Origin: Lucinisca nassula | Lineage: Eukaryota; Mollusca; Bivalvia; Lucinida; Lucinidae | Assembly: GCA_963580285.1 (NCBI GenBank) | Contig: OY757013.1 | Coordinates: 130,383,027 to 130,447,026 of the forward strand | DNA: 64,000 bases | Reading direction: 5' to 3' | Part shown: positions 21,601 through 32,734 of the stretch, piece after piece | Layout: each line of letters opens with the position of its first letter | Numbering within the stretch: position 1 is the stretch's first letter | Notes under the pieces: generated by a model | The model's database searches: none | What the model was told of the DNA's origin: nothing | Seen by the model: only the letters and a program-made list of their open reading frames with translations | Made by a program: the position numbers and the translations under genes

Positions 21601-21933
21601 GGTAAAGGTATGTGTACCAGATAGAACCTTATTTAATATTATTTACCTTACTATTCAAATAACATCTCCTAAACTATAAGTCAGAAGTTGGATTGAACTT
21701 AATGAGAGGCATCAGGGTGACATGGAAATCTACAATTGCTAAAATTGTTGTGTTGTGATATGCAGGATGGCCTGCAAGGAGGCCATTTTGAAATTCTTCA
21801 AACCAAATCTACTGCCAAAAGCAGCTGCAAACGATAGCTCTGCCCTTACAAACTATACACCCCCACTCTGCACCAACATCATCTCTTCATAAATCCTAAA
21901 TCAGACTTAGCTGTTCAGAAACTTAATTAGAAG

Positions 21934-22237
21934 TTGTTGTTGGTTTGGAGTTTAACAGCCCAGTCAACACTGTTTTAGGTCATTTTGAGCCGGTCAGTTT
22001 TCCTATCCACACTTTCCTGGATAGGCTTATATGTAAGCGGTTAACCAGTACAGTGCACATTCTTTTGCCAGAAACTGACAACTGCCCTTCTTGAATCAGC
22101 GGAAGGGGGAAAATGGCCGTATAAAAGATTTCATGATCAATCTCCACGAAAGAATGTTGCCGACCCCGGCAGGAATCGAACCTGCGTCCTCCTGATCACC
22201 AGTCAGACGCGCATCAAACTGAGCTACCGAGGCTGGC
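21934..22237 (-). mobile_element. SINE-A, full length with target duplication
   Basis: Reverse complement head GGTAGCTCAGTTTGATGCG (A box) and CAGGTTCGATTCC (B box). The tail at its left reads GTTTAACAGCCCAGTC. Flanks AACTTAATTAGAAG (21920-21933) and AACTTAATAAGAAG (22238-22251) differ at one base. Confidence 0.85.
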
Positions 22238-22639
22238 AACTTAATAAGAAGCATCAAGGCAGCATGCAGATTCAGAACTGATAAATTTTAAATCAAAGCA
22301 ATGTGATCTGATAAGACAAGATGGCAACCAAGGTACAATGTAATATATATGATCATCCTCATCCAGATGAGTGATTCTGGCCCACTTGGGCCTCTAGTCA
22401 TTACAGTTCAACTGTACTCTTATACTACTGGTATCTCAAATGGACCAGAAAATGTACTTGTGAAATCAGTAGTTTGAGCTATACTTTGGTTTTGAGACAT
22501 CCATAATTGACTGTATAAACTATAATGAATCCACATATCAAGACAAAGTGTGCTTGACTCTGAATCTGAATCATGCTCCTTTACTAGTTGAGACTATTTC
22601 TCTAGAAGCATTCTATTAAAGTGAATTCTGAAGGAAAAG

Positions 22640-23330
22640 TTAAATACGTTTTATTAAAGGGTTAAATGCTTTGGAAGCAAGGAATACACCACAGAACTAG
22701 AGAATATGAAGTGTGCATGTTTTTTGGGCTAGACTAGCTAGTTTCGGCCAATCATCAGTGACCCTCGAGTATTTTCAAATTTCCACAATGAAATCAATGA
22801 TCATAAAGTATAAGAAAATACAAATTACACTATAATGTAGGGCAGGGAGACTTTTTTACAGCCGCCACACATTCTTAGACATCAGCTGCAGTGACGTTAA
22901 ATATGTTCTATAATAGGGTTATCCTTTGGAAGCAAGGAATACACCACAGAACTGAAAAATATGAAGTGTGCATGTTTTCTGGGCCAGACTAGCTAGTTTC
23001 AGCCAATTAGGCCTCATCATTGTCCCTAAAGTATTATCAAACTTCCACAATGGCATCAATGATCCCAAAGGACAAGAAAATACAAATTACACTATGATGT
23101 AGGACAGGAAGACTATTTACTGCGACCACACATTCCCAGACATCAACTGTAGTGAAGTTAAATATGTTCTATAAAAGGGTTATCCTTTGGAAGCAAGGGA
23201 TACACCACAGAACTGGAAAATATGAAGTGTGCATGTTTTCTGGGCCAGACAAGCTAGTTTCGGCCAATTAGGCCTCATCAGTGACCCTCAAGTATTTTCA
23301 AACTTCCACAATGGAAGTTGAAGTAATGGA
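22640..23330 (+). repeat. R259 tandem repeat, about 2.6 units
   Basis: Units begin near 22640, 22899 and 23159. Shared words: 'GGGTTATCCTTTGGAAGCAA', 'TACACCACAGAACT', 'GGCCAGACTAGCTAGTTTC', 'GGCCTCATCAGTGACCCT' and 'GGCAGGGAGACTTTTT'. Other copies: 34020-34600 (minus) and 48150-48420 (plus). Confidence 0.85.
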
Positions 23331-23347
23331 TTAAAGCTTCCCAGTGT

Positions 23348-23532
23348 CGAGGCAGAACCATGGTAGCTCAGTGGGTTAAGTGCCGGCCTACTGATCTAGC
23401 AGTCCTGAGTTCACCCCACTTGATGCAAAATCTTCTTAAACGTCAACTGGATTCCATTGCACACAACATTTCATTATCAGCCTATGATCGTCTTGGTATG
23501 ACGAAAATACTGTTGAAAAGAATGTAAAATAA
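23348..23532 (+). mobile_element. SINE-G, tRNA-like head
   Basis: Head 'ATGGTAGCTCAGTGGGTTAA' is an A-box region. A weak B box is seen at 'CTGAGTTCACCCC'. Tail 'ACTGTTGAAAAGAATGTAAA' matches the minus copy at 4828-5003. Confidence 0.5.
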
Positions 23533-23622
23533 CAAGTCATCCATACATCCCAATAATGAGGGCAATTAACGTATTCAGTCTTTCATTTGAACATAACCCA
23601 TAATATGATATCAACATTTCAG

Positions 23623-23736
23623 TGCCCGACAGTCCAGTGGCTCAAAATTCGACCTACCACATAAGTGAGGAAGTGCACCATGAAGGAACACTGATCTGCA
23701 CCTTGAACGCACATCTGTCTGTGATCAAGTCTTTCA
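23623..23736 (+). pseudogene. Elongation factor 2 pseudogene, exon-like block 3
   Basis: The acceptor CAACATTTCAG ends at 23622 and a consensus GTAAGT donor starts at 23737. The open frame contains ISEEVHHEGTLICTLNAHL then SVIKSF. It parallels the EF-2 domain V stretch with FEESQVAGTPMFVVKAYLP and VNESFG. The start (TGCCCG) could correspond to the CPEQ that precedes it, which would require a frameshift. Similarity is weaker than in blocks 1 and 4, and position and order support it. The EF-2 region between blocks 2 and 3 (about 130 residues) was not found. Confidence 0.5.
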
Positions 23737-23778
23737 GTAAGTCTTTAAATAGTCAAGAACAAATACAGAAAGTTCTAT

Positions 23779-24047
23779 TTTGTTTGTTTGATTTGCGGTT
23801 TAACTTCCCCGTCAACACTGTAAAGGTCATTTTGGAGACGTTGCTTCCAATTTTATAGGACTTTGACATGACATTGAGATGAAATGACATCTCAAGCCCT
23901 GCCACCCAATGAAACCAATAGGGTTTATAAGCATGGACGGTCCGACTTTAAGCTGTTTACCAGTACTCATGTGTGGGGCGGTTTCAGCTCTGCGTGGAGG
24001 CATCATGCAGCCCATCTATTTCTTCAAGCCCCGATGGGCGGGGGCTG
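23779..24047 (-). mobile_element. SINE-C with 12-bp target duplication
   Basis: Lies just downstream of pseudo-exon 3. AGAAAGTTCTAT flanks it (23767-23778, 24048-24059). The head CCCCGATGGGCGGGGGC is intact. An internal ~30-bp stretch around the AGGCTTAGATCC block is missing. Confidence 0.88.
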
Positions 24048-24059
24048 AGAAAGTTCTAT

Positions 24060-24714
24060 ACTTTCTTAAAAATTCTTAAGACTTGGACACATACAATAAT
24101 AACTATTAATTATGATTATTGTCTTGGAAATTGAAGAGTGTGGTTTTATAATCCAGGTATTTGCCAAAAGATGGGGATCAAATGACAGATAGTGTAACCT
24201 CTGATAAGACTGTTCTAAGGATCTGGGACTGCACTGTTTGCTCATTTATGTCTGTCTCAATATATATTCACTATTAGGCTACAAGTAGAAAGAATTCCTA
24301 CAGGGGTGAGAGAGTTGTTTTCCATGAACTTTGTGATAGTGAGTTAGATATTGTCAAAAAGAATTTCCCTTATTTTCAGTGAGAACTACTTTAGTACTGT
24401 ATTTAAAAAACAACTTGGTTAAACTCAGGATTTCTAAATGCATGCATGCATGCATGCATGCAAAGAACATGGATATAAATGAGAGTACTTTCAGGGATGA
24501 TTAATGTTATCAAGAATTTGCCTCCCATTACATTGGCATTTGTTCTAAAAGACCATGTTCCCTTGAGGCCTCTTAAGTCTTTAGGGGAGCAAGTTTTTTT
24601 ATTTAATTAAGTGTTGCCACCATTTGGAAGCATTTCTTTGTTAGGATGGCAAACAGGAAATCTCAAAACTTGTGTCGCATTTATATTTAGAAGCAAAATA
24701 ACATAAAGGTATAT
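24060..24714. other. Intron sequence with (ATGC)n microsatellite
   Basis: Six ATGC repeats at about 24438-24461. A CAAACAGTG-like piece lies near 24220-24240. Otherwise nothing recognised. Confidence 0.5.
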
Positions 24715-25045
24715 GTGTGTGTGTGAATTCGTGTTTAACGTTCTTTCAAAAATTTTTCAGTCATATCACGACGGTGTCTGGTTGCGACAGGGAGCTCAAT
24801 GCTCACTTTTATAGTGCTGCTTCACTGAAGTATCATGTCCCAGACACATTACATGATACCACACCCAGTCACATTATCCTGACACTGGGTCGACCAGGCC
24901 TAGCTCTACCCCGTAAATCTGAGTGCCAAGCGAGGAGCAGCTAGTACCATTTCTAACAGCTTTGGTATATCGCGGCCCGGGATCGAACCCGTGACCTCCT
25001 GTTCCCGGGAGCTGACACTCTACCAACTAAGCTATCGGGGCCGGT
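24715..25045 (-). mobile_element. SINE-B, full length with target duplication
   Basis: The reverse complement starts with tRNA-like GGCCCCGATAGCTTAGTTGG (A box) and ACGGGTTCGATCCCGGG (B box), and ends with AACGTTAAACACG-like sequence and (CA)n. The 14-bp perfect direct repeat ACATAAAGGTATAT flanks it (24701-24714, 25046-25059). Confidence 0.9.
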
Positions 25046-25097
25046 ACATAAAGGTATATCCATACTCATTAATAATACATTTAACATTTTTTATAGG

Positions 25098-25215
25098 TTT
25101 TCATGGAGAACTATGACACTGGCAGCTGTTGGCTGGTAACCAGAGAATCCAACTCCAAGACAGACAGAGAAAGGGGCTGACAACTACCATACCTGTCTTA
25201 GAAACGAAACCTTGA
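25098..25215 (+). pseudogene. Elongation factor 2 pseudogene, terminal exon-like block
   Basis: The acceptor TTTTTTATAG ends at 25097. Reading frame: GEL-stop-HWQLLAGNQ, then RQRKGLTTTIPVLETKP and a TGA stop at 25213-25215. This matches the EF-2 C-terminus with FDHWQILPGDP and [20 protein letters not shown]: HWQ, a Gly at the same place, RKGL and IP-L are all kept. An in-frame TGA sits at 25115-25117. The true C-terminal stop position is nearly preserved (about three residues short). As the final block it fixes the 3' end of the pseudogene, which spans about 15.2 kb in this window. Upstream EF-2 exons (GTPase domain) were not found. Confidence 0.7.
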
Positions 25216-25489
25216 CATACTCTTGAGAGTTCAACCCTTCAAGCACAAAAAGTTGATAACAAAATCTGCTTCTGCAACATTAAAACAACGTTTCATCAAA
25301 GCAATATCCTATTGAAAATTCAAAGACTAGAGGGCAAACAGTTCAGATCTAGATGGGGCAACTCATTATGAACCGCCATTTCAGGCTCTATGTTGTTTTC
25401 AAATTCAGCTATTTTCATCTGTATTAATTTTTCTATAAAAATTTGTCATTGTTGAAGTTTGCTCCTGTAGCAAACCTTTTTTTATTCCC
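25216..25489. other. 3' flank of the pseudogene, no feature
   Basis: No polyadenylation signal or repeat assigned with confidence. A CAAACAGTT piece lies near 25335. Confidence 0.35.
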
Positions 25490-26215
25490 CCACCATTCAA
25501 AAAATGGTGGAAGGACATATAGTGTTGCCCCTGTCCGTTTTTGTCTGTCCATTCGTTTGTCCGTCCAAAACTTAAACAGGGTCAATAACTTGCTTATTTC
25601 TGGATTGATTTTGAAATTACCAGGACAGTACATCCAAGGTCAAGGTCGTATAAAAGGTTAAAGGTCAAAATGTTGATCCCATCACGAAAACCTGCCAATA
25701 CAAATACAGTGTAAATTTTACCACAGAAAAAAGAAAATTTTAAGATGAAAAATTGTGCTAGTTTTAGCTTGCCAGTGTGAAGTACATGAAGAGCTATTGT
25801 TGTCACCTCGGCATGCACGTTTGTGTGTGCGTTCCCATCACACTGCGTTAAAAGTTTTTCAAATGCTTATATCTCAACAGTCACTCATCACAGACCACTC
25901 ATATTTGGAACTAAAGTACCTGGGAGTGTCTTCTGATGTTCAAAGAGAACAGACCCCTGGGTTCATGCCCCGTGGTGGGGCTAGGGGTCAAAATCTAGAA
26001 CACTTCTGTAAAACTGTTAAAAGTTTTTGAAATGCTTATATCTCAACAGCCACTCCTCACAAAGCATTAATATTTACAACTTGGGTACCTGGGAGTGTCT
26101 TCTGAGATTCCAAGACAACACACCCTTGGGTTCATGCCTGGGAGTGGGGATGGGGTGCAGCTAGGGGTCAAAATCTTTGACATCTTTGTAATTTGTTGCT
26201 AACAAGCTATGCTGT
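25490..26215. repeat. Dispersed repeat with two internal units
   Basis: 'CACCATTCAAAAAATGGTGG' palindrome at 25491-25511. 'TTGAAATGCTTATATCTCAA' plus 'GTACCTGGGAGTGTCTTCTG' occur twice (about 25858-25940 and 26027-26105). The reverse-complement relative is at 8866-9030. The ORF at 25755-26030 is repeat-derived. Confidence 0.6.
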
Positions 26216-26219
26216 CATG

Positions 26220-26485
26220 AGACAGCTCTTGTTCTTATTTCTGCTCAAAACATAGATTGTGGGTACTCATTAGAACCACCTCTTCAAGGTGATTCTAACG
26301 AGTACCCACAATATATGTTTTGGGTACTCATTAGAACTGCCTCTAGAGGCGGTTCTAATGAGTACCCTCAATATATGTTTTAGAGCAGAAATAAGAAAAT
26401 TGATTACCCCTGTAAACCCCAGTTTTACTATATAAAAGATGGGTTCAAGGGGGTAAAAATTATATAGGTGTGTTTTTGGTTATGC
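26220..26485. mobile_element. Palindromic MITE-like element with doubled GTACTCATTAGAA core
   Basis: Two successive hairpins each read GGTACTCATTAGAAC... / ...GTTCTAATGAGTACC. They are flanked by mirror blocks TTATTTCTGCTC and GAGCAGAAATAAG. The right side ('CCCCAGTTTTACTATATAAA', 'ATATAGGTGTG') matches the internal and terminal parts of the MITE at 51950-52221. Confidence 0.65.
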
Positions 26486-27282
26486 GAAACCTAAACACGG
26501 CCAATAACTTCCTTATTTCCAGATGGCTTTGGAAATTGCTTGGTCAATATGTTAAAATCATGAGACAATGTATTGCCTCCAAAATCCAGGTATGTACCTC
26601 CAAGGTCAAGGTTGTATTTAGAGGTCAAAGGTAAAAATTGGGTCCGAAACTTAAACATGGTCAATAACTTTCTTATTTCTGGATGGATTTTGAAATTGCT
26701 TGGCAGAAATGTTAACCAGCATGAGACTATCTATTTTGCACAAAACCCAGGTCCACACCTCCATGTCAAGGTTTTATTAGAGGTCAAAGGTTAATAAAAG
26801 GGTCAGAAACTTAAACACATCAATTACTTCCTTATTTCTGGATGGATTTTTGAAATTATTTGGCAGAAAGGTTAACCTTCATGAGAGGATATGTCATGTA
26901 CAATATCCAGGTTGGTACCTTTATGGTCAAGGTCATACTTAGCAGTCAAATGTAAAGATAATGTCTTTTTCTTGTGTCTGGTTATTCTGAATAGATTTGG
27001 AAATTACTTGGTAGAAATATTAATCATCCTGAGTTGATGTATCATGCGCAAGACCCAGGTTGGTGCCTCCAAAATCAAGGTCATACTTAGAGTTCAAAGG
27101 TAAAGAAATGTGTCTGTTGTGTCTGCTCAATACCTTTGTTGTTCCTGGATGGACTTGGAAATTACTTGGCAGGAATGTTAACCATCTTGAGACAATTTGT
27201 TGCACGCGAGACCCAGGTCTGTACCTGTAAGGTCAAGGTCAGACTTATCAGTCAAAGGTCAACTACTAACATCAACATATTT
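26475..27282. repeat. ~160-bp tandem array, about five units
   Basis: 'GAAACTTAAACATGGTCAAT', 'TTATTTCTGGATGGATTTTG', 'CTTGGCAGAAATGTTAACC' and 'ACCTCCAAGGTCAAGGT' recur from 26486, 26646, 26806 and onward. The ORFs inside are repeat translations. Confidence 0.7.
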
Positions 27283-27296
27283 TCAGGCGGGGACAT

Positions 27297-27459
27297 AGAA
27301 GCCCCCTTGGTGCAGTGGTTATACTACTCGCATTGTAAATCAGGGGTCACAGGATCGATCCCGGGCTTCTCCAGACTTTCAGATGAGTCTTTAAACCAAA
27401 GTCCCGTCTCCATATGACCTTAGCTGTTAGTGAGATGTAAAACTCAAACACCCACTCAC
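27297..27459 (+). mobile_element. SINE-D with 14-bp target duplication
   Basis: Complete short SINE with A box GTGCAGTGGTTATAC, B box GGATCGATCCCGG and tail GACCTTAGCTGTTAGTGAG. TCAGGCGGGGACAT flanks it perfectly at 27283-27296 and 27460-27473. Confidence 0.9.
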
Positions 27460-27473
27460 TCAGGCGGGGACAT

Positions 27474-28107
27474 CTGTGTCCTGTAGTCACATTTCAAGTT
27501 ATATGAACCTGTTTTTGCATATAAGCTTGTCTATAAAAATATAGGGAGCTATTTTTGTCACCATGGCAAGGGTGTCACTTTAAAGTTTTATACCCAAGTT
27601 TTTATATGCTGCCTCTCATTAGTGGCAGGGTATTATGTTTTCATTTTGGCAGTTTGTGTTTCTGCTTGCTCATTCATCTTTCTGTCCATCTGTAGTACGT
27701 ACTTCCTGAATTTTGTTTCAGTTCGATAGTGACAAGGTGAGCTTTTGTGCTCACATTTCGTCCGTCGTGCGTGCGTCCGTGCATCAGCAAACAATTTCAA
27801 GTAGGTATATCTCTAATACCCCATAGCCAATATTGATGAAATTTCATAAGAAGCATCATCAGGTATGGGGAAAGGCTGCATGAGGTTTTTGGGCTGATCC
27901 GATTGGAATTCTTGTTGCCATGGCAACATAAAGCTCCCACAGACTTACAATGGGAAATATTAAAATCCTCTTCTCTGAAACCACAGGACCCAGAGGTTGG
28001 ATATTTAGCTTGTAACAATGTCAAGTGGTCACCTTCAAAAATCCGGCCAATCATGCCCCTGGGGTCCAAATTAGCCACACCCCGGGGCCCCTTAGACAAA
28101 GTTTGTC
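27474..28107. repeat. Dispersed non-coding repeats
   Basis: 'GTGAGCTTTTGTGCTCAC' (27738-27755) opens a block with 'CGTCCGTCGTGCGTGCGTCC' and then 'TTGATGAAATTTCATAAG'. Related blocks start near 29495 and 34650. 'TCTGAAACCACAGGACCCAG' resembles the 165-bp family. Confidence 0.5.
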
Positions 28108-28408
28108 GGCCCGAACCCCATAGGGGCTAGAAGAAATATATGGGCTGCACGATGCTTCCACGCAGAGCCGAATCCAGCCCACACACTAGTACTGGTAAAC
28201 TGCTTAGAGGATCTAAGCCTTCCAGGAACCGCGGTGCGAGGCGGACCGTCCATGCTAATAAACCCTATTGGTTTCATTGGGCTACAGGGCTTGAGATGTC
28301 ATTTCATCTCAATGTCGGGTAAAAGTCCCACAAAATTGGAAGCAACGTCTCAAAAATGACCTTTACAGTGTTGACGGGGACGTTAAACCTCAAATCAAAC
28401 AAACAAAA
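28108..28408 (+). mobile_element. SINE-C, near full length
   Basis: Head CCCCATAGGGGC, then 'GGGCTGCACGATGCTTCC' and 'GATCTAAGCCTTCCAGG', tail GGGACGTTAAACCTC and (CAAA)n. No clear target duplication. Confidence 0.85.
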
Positions 28409-29290
28409 CATAACGTTTGTGTTTTGAGTTATGTCCTATGTTAGGTTTTCCAATAGTGCCTTTCACAAGAACTTTTGTGACAGATACCTCAGGAACTATT
28501 AAAGCTAGAAAGCTGAAAGTTTGTATAAACATGAACAATGATTGAATGTTTTGAGTATATAAGGGTAGGGGTTAAAGGTCCATAACTCATTGAGTTATAT
28601 CCCTTGATAGGTTCTCAAAGTTTGCCATTCTTGAATTTTTTTCTAATAAGATATCTCAGGAAATATGAATGCTGAAAGTTTGTATAAACAGACATTAACT
28701 AGCTGTTTCCTTTGTACCTTAATAGGGACCAAGGGCCTGCGACACTTGGAGTTATATCCCTCAGTAGGTTCCAGAAAAATAAAATACATTTTGTTTGATA
28801 CCTTTTTATCTTTGTGGTCCTGCCTCAATGAAACTTTTACCACACTTGGTCTCTTAAATAAGAAAGTTGTAATGGCAGAACAGTTGCCAAGGGCCCATGA
28901 CCCATGGAGTTACCTATTTATGTAATTTCTCAAATTTTGCTATTCTTGAAAATTTTCTTGACAGGAACTATGAAAGCTGGAATAAGAATCAATGGTCCAT
29001 CACTCCTGGAGTTTTGTCCCTTAGTAGGTTTTCAACTATTTGAAGTACATTTTGCTTAACTTTTTACGTTTGTTGTCCTTTTTGATGAAGCTTTTACCTA
29101 TTCTCAAGAACTGTAAGGGTTACACAAAGTTGAAACCTGGTACACATATGAACAGTGGTTTGATGAATTGTGTATACCGTAATTAGGTCTAATGGCCCAG
29201 AAATTATGGAGTAAAAGCCCTTGAAAAGTTTTTATGTTGCCATGTACGATGCTCGAGCTCTTCAGTGATGTTTTCTGGTATAAAGCTGGA
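28409..29290. repeat. Degenerate tandem family
   Basis: 'AGATATCTCAGGAA', 'GCTGAAAGTTTGTATAAACA' and 'GAGTTATATCCCT' recur about five times. The ORFs inside lack domain signatures. Confidence 0.5.
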
Positions 29291-29732
29291 ATTGAAAATA
29301 TTTCAACACTGCCTAATTGTGCTGCAGTGGGGCTATAGTAAGATCCTCTGACAGCTTTAGGTTGTTTTCACTATCAATATTTAAGGTGTGTGATGCATCT
29401 CATTTTTCACCATTTGTCAAAGCAAAACAGCTCTTGCAAAAGGGCCTACTCTGACTCATAATGAAAAGAAATGTTCTCCTATGGGAGCCAATTGTTAGCT
29501 CATATAAGCACTAAGTGCTCAAGGTGTGTTACTATGATCGCCTTTTGTCTGTCTTCTGTCCGTCCCTGTCGAAATGTCCGGCCCTCCGTCTGTTTATCAA
29601 CAATTACTTCAAAAATAATGGCATCTCCAAAACCACAATGCCAATTTTAAAATAGTTTCACAGGAATATCCTTGGGTGACCCTCCACCCAAACTGCTAAA
29701 ATGGTTCTGCTCTGCTGAACAAAATGTAGAAA
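29291..29732. repeat. Dispersed repeat beginning TTAGCTCA
   Basis: 'GCTCATATAAGCACTAAGTG' hairpin at about 29498, then 'TGTCTGTCTTCTGTCCGTCC', then 'ATATCCTTGGGTGACCCTCC'. A similar order is seen at 31110-31330 and 34645-34760. Confidence 0.5.
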
Positions 29733-30245
29733 ATAGAAGTGGAGGCAATGAGCAGGAATCGATACAATCAACCCACAGCTCCCGTCAGAGACACCAAGGG
29801 AAAGAAACACAAACATGAAACATCAGACCCTAATAGAAACATCAACAGAGCGGAAAGCCAAAAGGACAGTCACTTTCCCACAAAATGGCCAACTGGCTAT
29901 CCAAAATAAATAACATAAGCCACACAAACACCCAAGATACTCAGACAAACTATAACAAAATTAAACCGCGACAGAAGAACCGCCTTGGAACGGTCAGTGA
30001 AACGAATTCCACTGGGGGGCTTAAATTGATTTTACGTGGCCACAATCCTCTCCCTTACTTCCGTTGCGATTTAGACAAATTATTTGTTCAGTCCGCATGA
30101 TGGCCTCCTAACTCATCAGTGCAACATCTCTGTGAACACAAAGAACCACAGAGACGAAACAACGATAAGGACTCGACAGCAAGAAACCACTGAAATGCTT
30201 GAGCAAAAGAAAACCAGCTATTAGACTCCGATGGGCCCGACCAGA
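29733..30245 (+). mobile_element. R520 unknown repeat, copy 1
   Basis: About 510 bp: 'AGGAATCGATACAAT', 'CACTTTCCCACAAAATGGCC', 'CCTTGGAACGGTCAGTGAAA', 'TTTTACGTGGCCACAATCC', 'GATGGCCTCCTAACTCATCA' and 'TTGAGCAAAAGAAAACCAGC'. Copies: 43003-43490 (+), 52760-53275 (-), diverged 48421-48990, terminal pieces 42180-42240 and 50285-50358. No ORF, tRNA head or terminal inverted repeat was found, so its class is unknown. Confidence 0.75.
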
Positions 30246-30670
30246 GACAGAGACAAAGAATAATTTTAATGCTTTTCAGTCTTTAGTCTTTGAGTTATTG
30301 AACATAGAAGTTTCTATCAGTTTCGTGGCAGCACCATAACTCTGAAACTGTCTGAGATATTTTCATGAAATTTCACAGGTATGTAGAGCACCATGAGCCG
30401 GCGTGCTCAATATATGAAACATACCACTGATTTTATTACTACTTTTGTAGTTATTGCCCTTTGAACATTTAACACAGTTCGTTCTCCAATGTACTTTTGT
30501 CCACTCCATAACTCTGGCAATGTAAGGCATGTTTTCATGAAATTCATAGAAATGCAAAGTACCATGAGAGGGAATGCAAAGCATTTGAACCATAACTCTG
30601 TTTTGCCTGCAGATGAAGTTATTCACTTGTGAACATTGAACATGGCTATTTCCGCCATGCACATGTCCGC
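30246..30670. repeat. Degenerate units of the 10640-11640 family
   Basis: 'CATAACTCTG', 'TTTTCATGAAATT' and 'GTTATTGCCCTTTGAACATT' occur in at least two units. Confidence 0.6.
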
Positions 30671-30711
30671 TCTGTAAGTTGAAAAGATTATAATATAGCT
30701 TCTCTTTGACT

Positions 30712-30840
30712 TCATATTGAGAGAGCTACATAACTTGCTTGATGTATGTCCAGTGGCTGGGCATCATGCAGTGTTTGCAGCACTTTTAGTTTGTTCCCAT
30801 TTCCAGTTGCATTTTTAATGGCATCTTCAGGGTTCACCTC
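30712..30840 (-). other. Exon-like open segment, unrecognised
   Basis: On the minus strand an acceptor-like GTTATAGTACAG precedes an open frame starting EVNPEDAIKNATGNG and ending at a TGA at about 30712. Codon use looks protein-like, but no family is recognised. A CAAACAGTG-type palindrome lies upstream. This could be a last exon or chance. Confidence 0.2.
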
Positions 30841-30969
30841 CTGTACTATAACTCTGATTAGCCAATGCATTCTGCAGCACCTGATTTGTATCTGCACAGT
30901 TTGCAGGTGGTCTACATGGTTTGCCATTCCAGGCCAGATTTTATGCAACACTGACATCTTTGACCTTAG

Positions 30970-31640
30970 AATAGCTCATATATATAAATTAAGTTCTTAT
31001 GCCTGGGGTGCCATACAGATGGACTTTAGCATGAAGGAGCTACTTAATCTTAATGAGGAATTATTAGGAACTCTACATGCTAGGCGCTTCAGGGCAGGAA
31101 TAATTGTCATGATTGTTGCTTAAATTGCTGAAATGGGTTTGCTCTGCTGAACAAAATGTCCATAAGACTACAGAGGTAAAAATAGAAAAATCTTCAAAGA
31201 ACATTTCCATGGCCAATGGCTCAATTTAAAAAAATGAATAGAAAAATAACTTCACAGAGATCTTCCTTGGGTGATCTCTCTACTGTAAGTGTTTAAGTGG
31301 TTCTGCTCGCTGTACAAAATGGCCGCAAACCTGCAGTACATCATAACTCAGGTGAGCAAATTAGGCCCATCATTGACCGCTCGTTTCCTTCAAGAGTTGA
31401 CCCCAACTGAAAGAGGCAGAAATGAAAATGACAGAACTGCTTCCTTTTATATGCTAAAAACTAAAGTTTCTTGCAGGGGAAATCCAAGCTGGTTCCAGCA
31501 GAAATTAGGGCATTTTTCAACTTTTAGAATGATTCAGTTAGATGGACTACACCTTAGACTATACTAAACCACCTTGTTCAGCCTTTCACTGTAACAAATC
31601 AACTTGATCAGCCTTTCATTGTATAAGAAACACAATCAGC
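30970..31640. other. Dispersed-repeat remnants, no gene
   Basis: 'GGTTTGCTCTGCTGAACAAA' and 'TTCCTTGGGTGATCTCTC' relate to the 29291-29732 repeat. 'CAACTTGATCAGCCTTTCA' is locally duplicated near 31570-31620. Confidence 0.4.
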
Positions 31641-31935
31641 TTTGTTTGATCTGAGGTTTAATGTCCCTATCAACACTGTATACATCATTTGTATATGTTG
31701 ATTTCAATTTTTGTTGGACTTCTACCTAACATTGAGATGAAATGACATCTCAAGCCCTGTCGCCCAATAAAGTCAATAGGGTTTAATAAGCATGGATGGT
31801 CAGACTCCAACCGCTTTGCCTGGGCAGCCTTAGATCCTCTAAGTGGTTTACCAGTACTCTTGTGCGTCGGTTTCAGCTCTGCATGGAAGCATCATGCAGC
31901 CCATCTGTTTCTTCAAGCCCCGATGTTGGGGGAAT
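31641..31935 (-). mobile_element. SINE-C, full length
   Basis: Minus-oriented from TTTGTTTGATCTGAGG to head CCCCGATGTTGGGGG. Body landmarks are intact with moderate divergence. Confidence 0.85.
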
Positions 31936-32287
31936 GGAAGGGAGGGGGGGGGATGTTTTTAGGAAATTTACATTATGTGCAATTTAAATGATGAAAATAA
32001 AAACAAACTTTATTAGTAAATGGTTGTTTATTGTTTTGAAGACCTGACTGACTGAACTGTTTTTTACGGTAACCGGACGCTATAAGCACATAGGGGCTGC
32101 CCCTTGAAGACCTTACTCAGATTCAAGCTAAGGCAATTGCACTTCTGTACATGCAGGTTTGATGATTTTTATAAGGTCTTGCATCCGTTCCAACATGATA
32201 ATGAAGGGTCTAGTGCAATGAAGACATGTTTAGATATGAACGAAAACTCATGTCAAGCGGAACTCTTGCCTGTAACCCAGTGAGCAA
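31936..32287. other. No recognised feature
   Basis: No supported ORF, SINE or repeat unit. Confidence 0.3.
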
Positions 32288-32372
32288 TCCAGTGTGCGGG
32301 CCGGATTCAGCTCTGCGTTGAAGCATCATGCAGCCCATATATTTCTTCAAGCCCCTATGGGTGGGGGCCTAT
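32288..32372 (-). mobile_element. SINE-C 5' fragment
   Basis: Only the head-proximal ~85 bp remain: GTGTGCGGGCCGGATTCAGC to CCCCTATGGGTGGGGGC. Confidence 0.75.
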
Positions 32373-32734
32373 AATTATTTGGTTATAAGACTGCTAAACT
32401 CGCCCAAAATCACTGCAGATATATGTCAGTCTTGTGTAATTCTGTTATAAAATGGATTATTCTCTTCCAAAACAATCCTTAAGATCTATATCCTTCTAAT
32501 AAGATGGATCTAGATCTTTGGGACTGTTGTGGAAGGAAAATTCTCTGTCTTGCAACCATAGAAATACATACAGGACTTTCAGTGGAATCCTTACCTCTGT
32601 AGAGTAATCACTTATACCAGCCACAGTGATTCTCTTCTAGAAGCTAATTTCCATAGGACATACATATTCCTCCATTTAATCTTGTCTATCCCATGAACTT
32701 GTTAGGTCATTAGAGCACCACACGCCATGATACA
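32373..32734. other. No recognised feature
   Basis: AT-rich. No ORF or repeat assignment. Confidence 0.3.

Noticed and set aside
25755..26030. 91-codon ORF
   Set aside because: Falls in a dispersed repeat with an inverted relative at 8866-9030.
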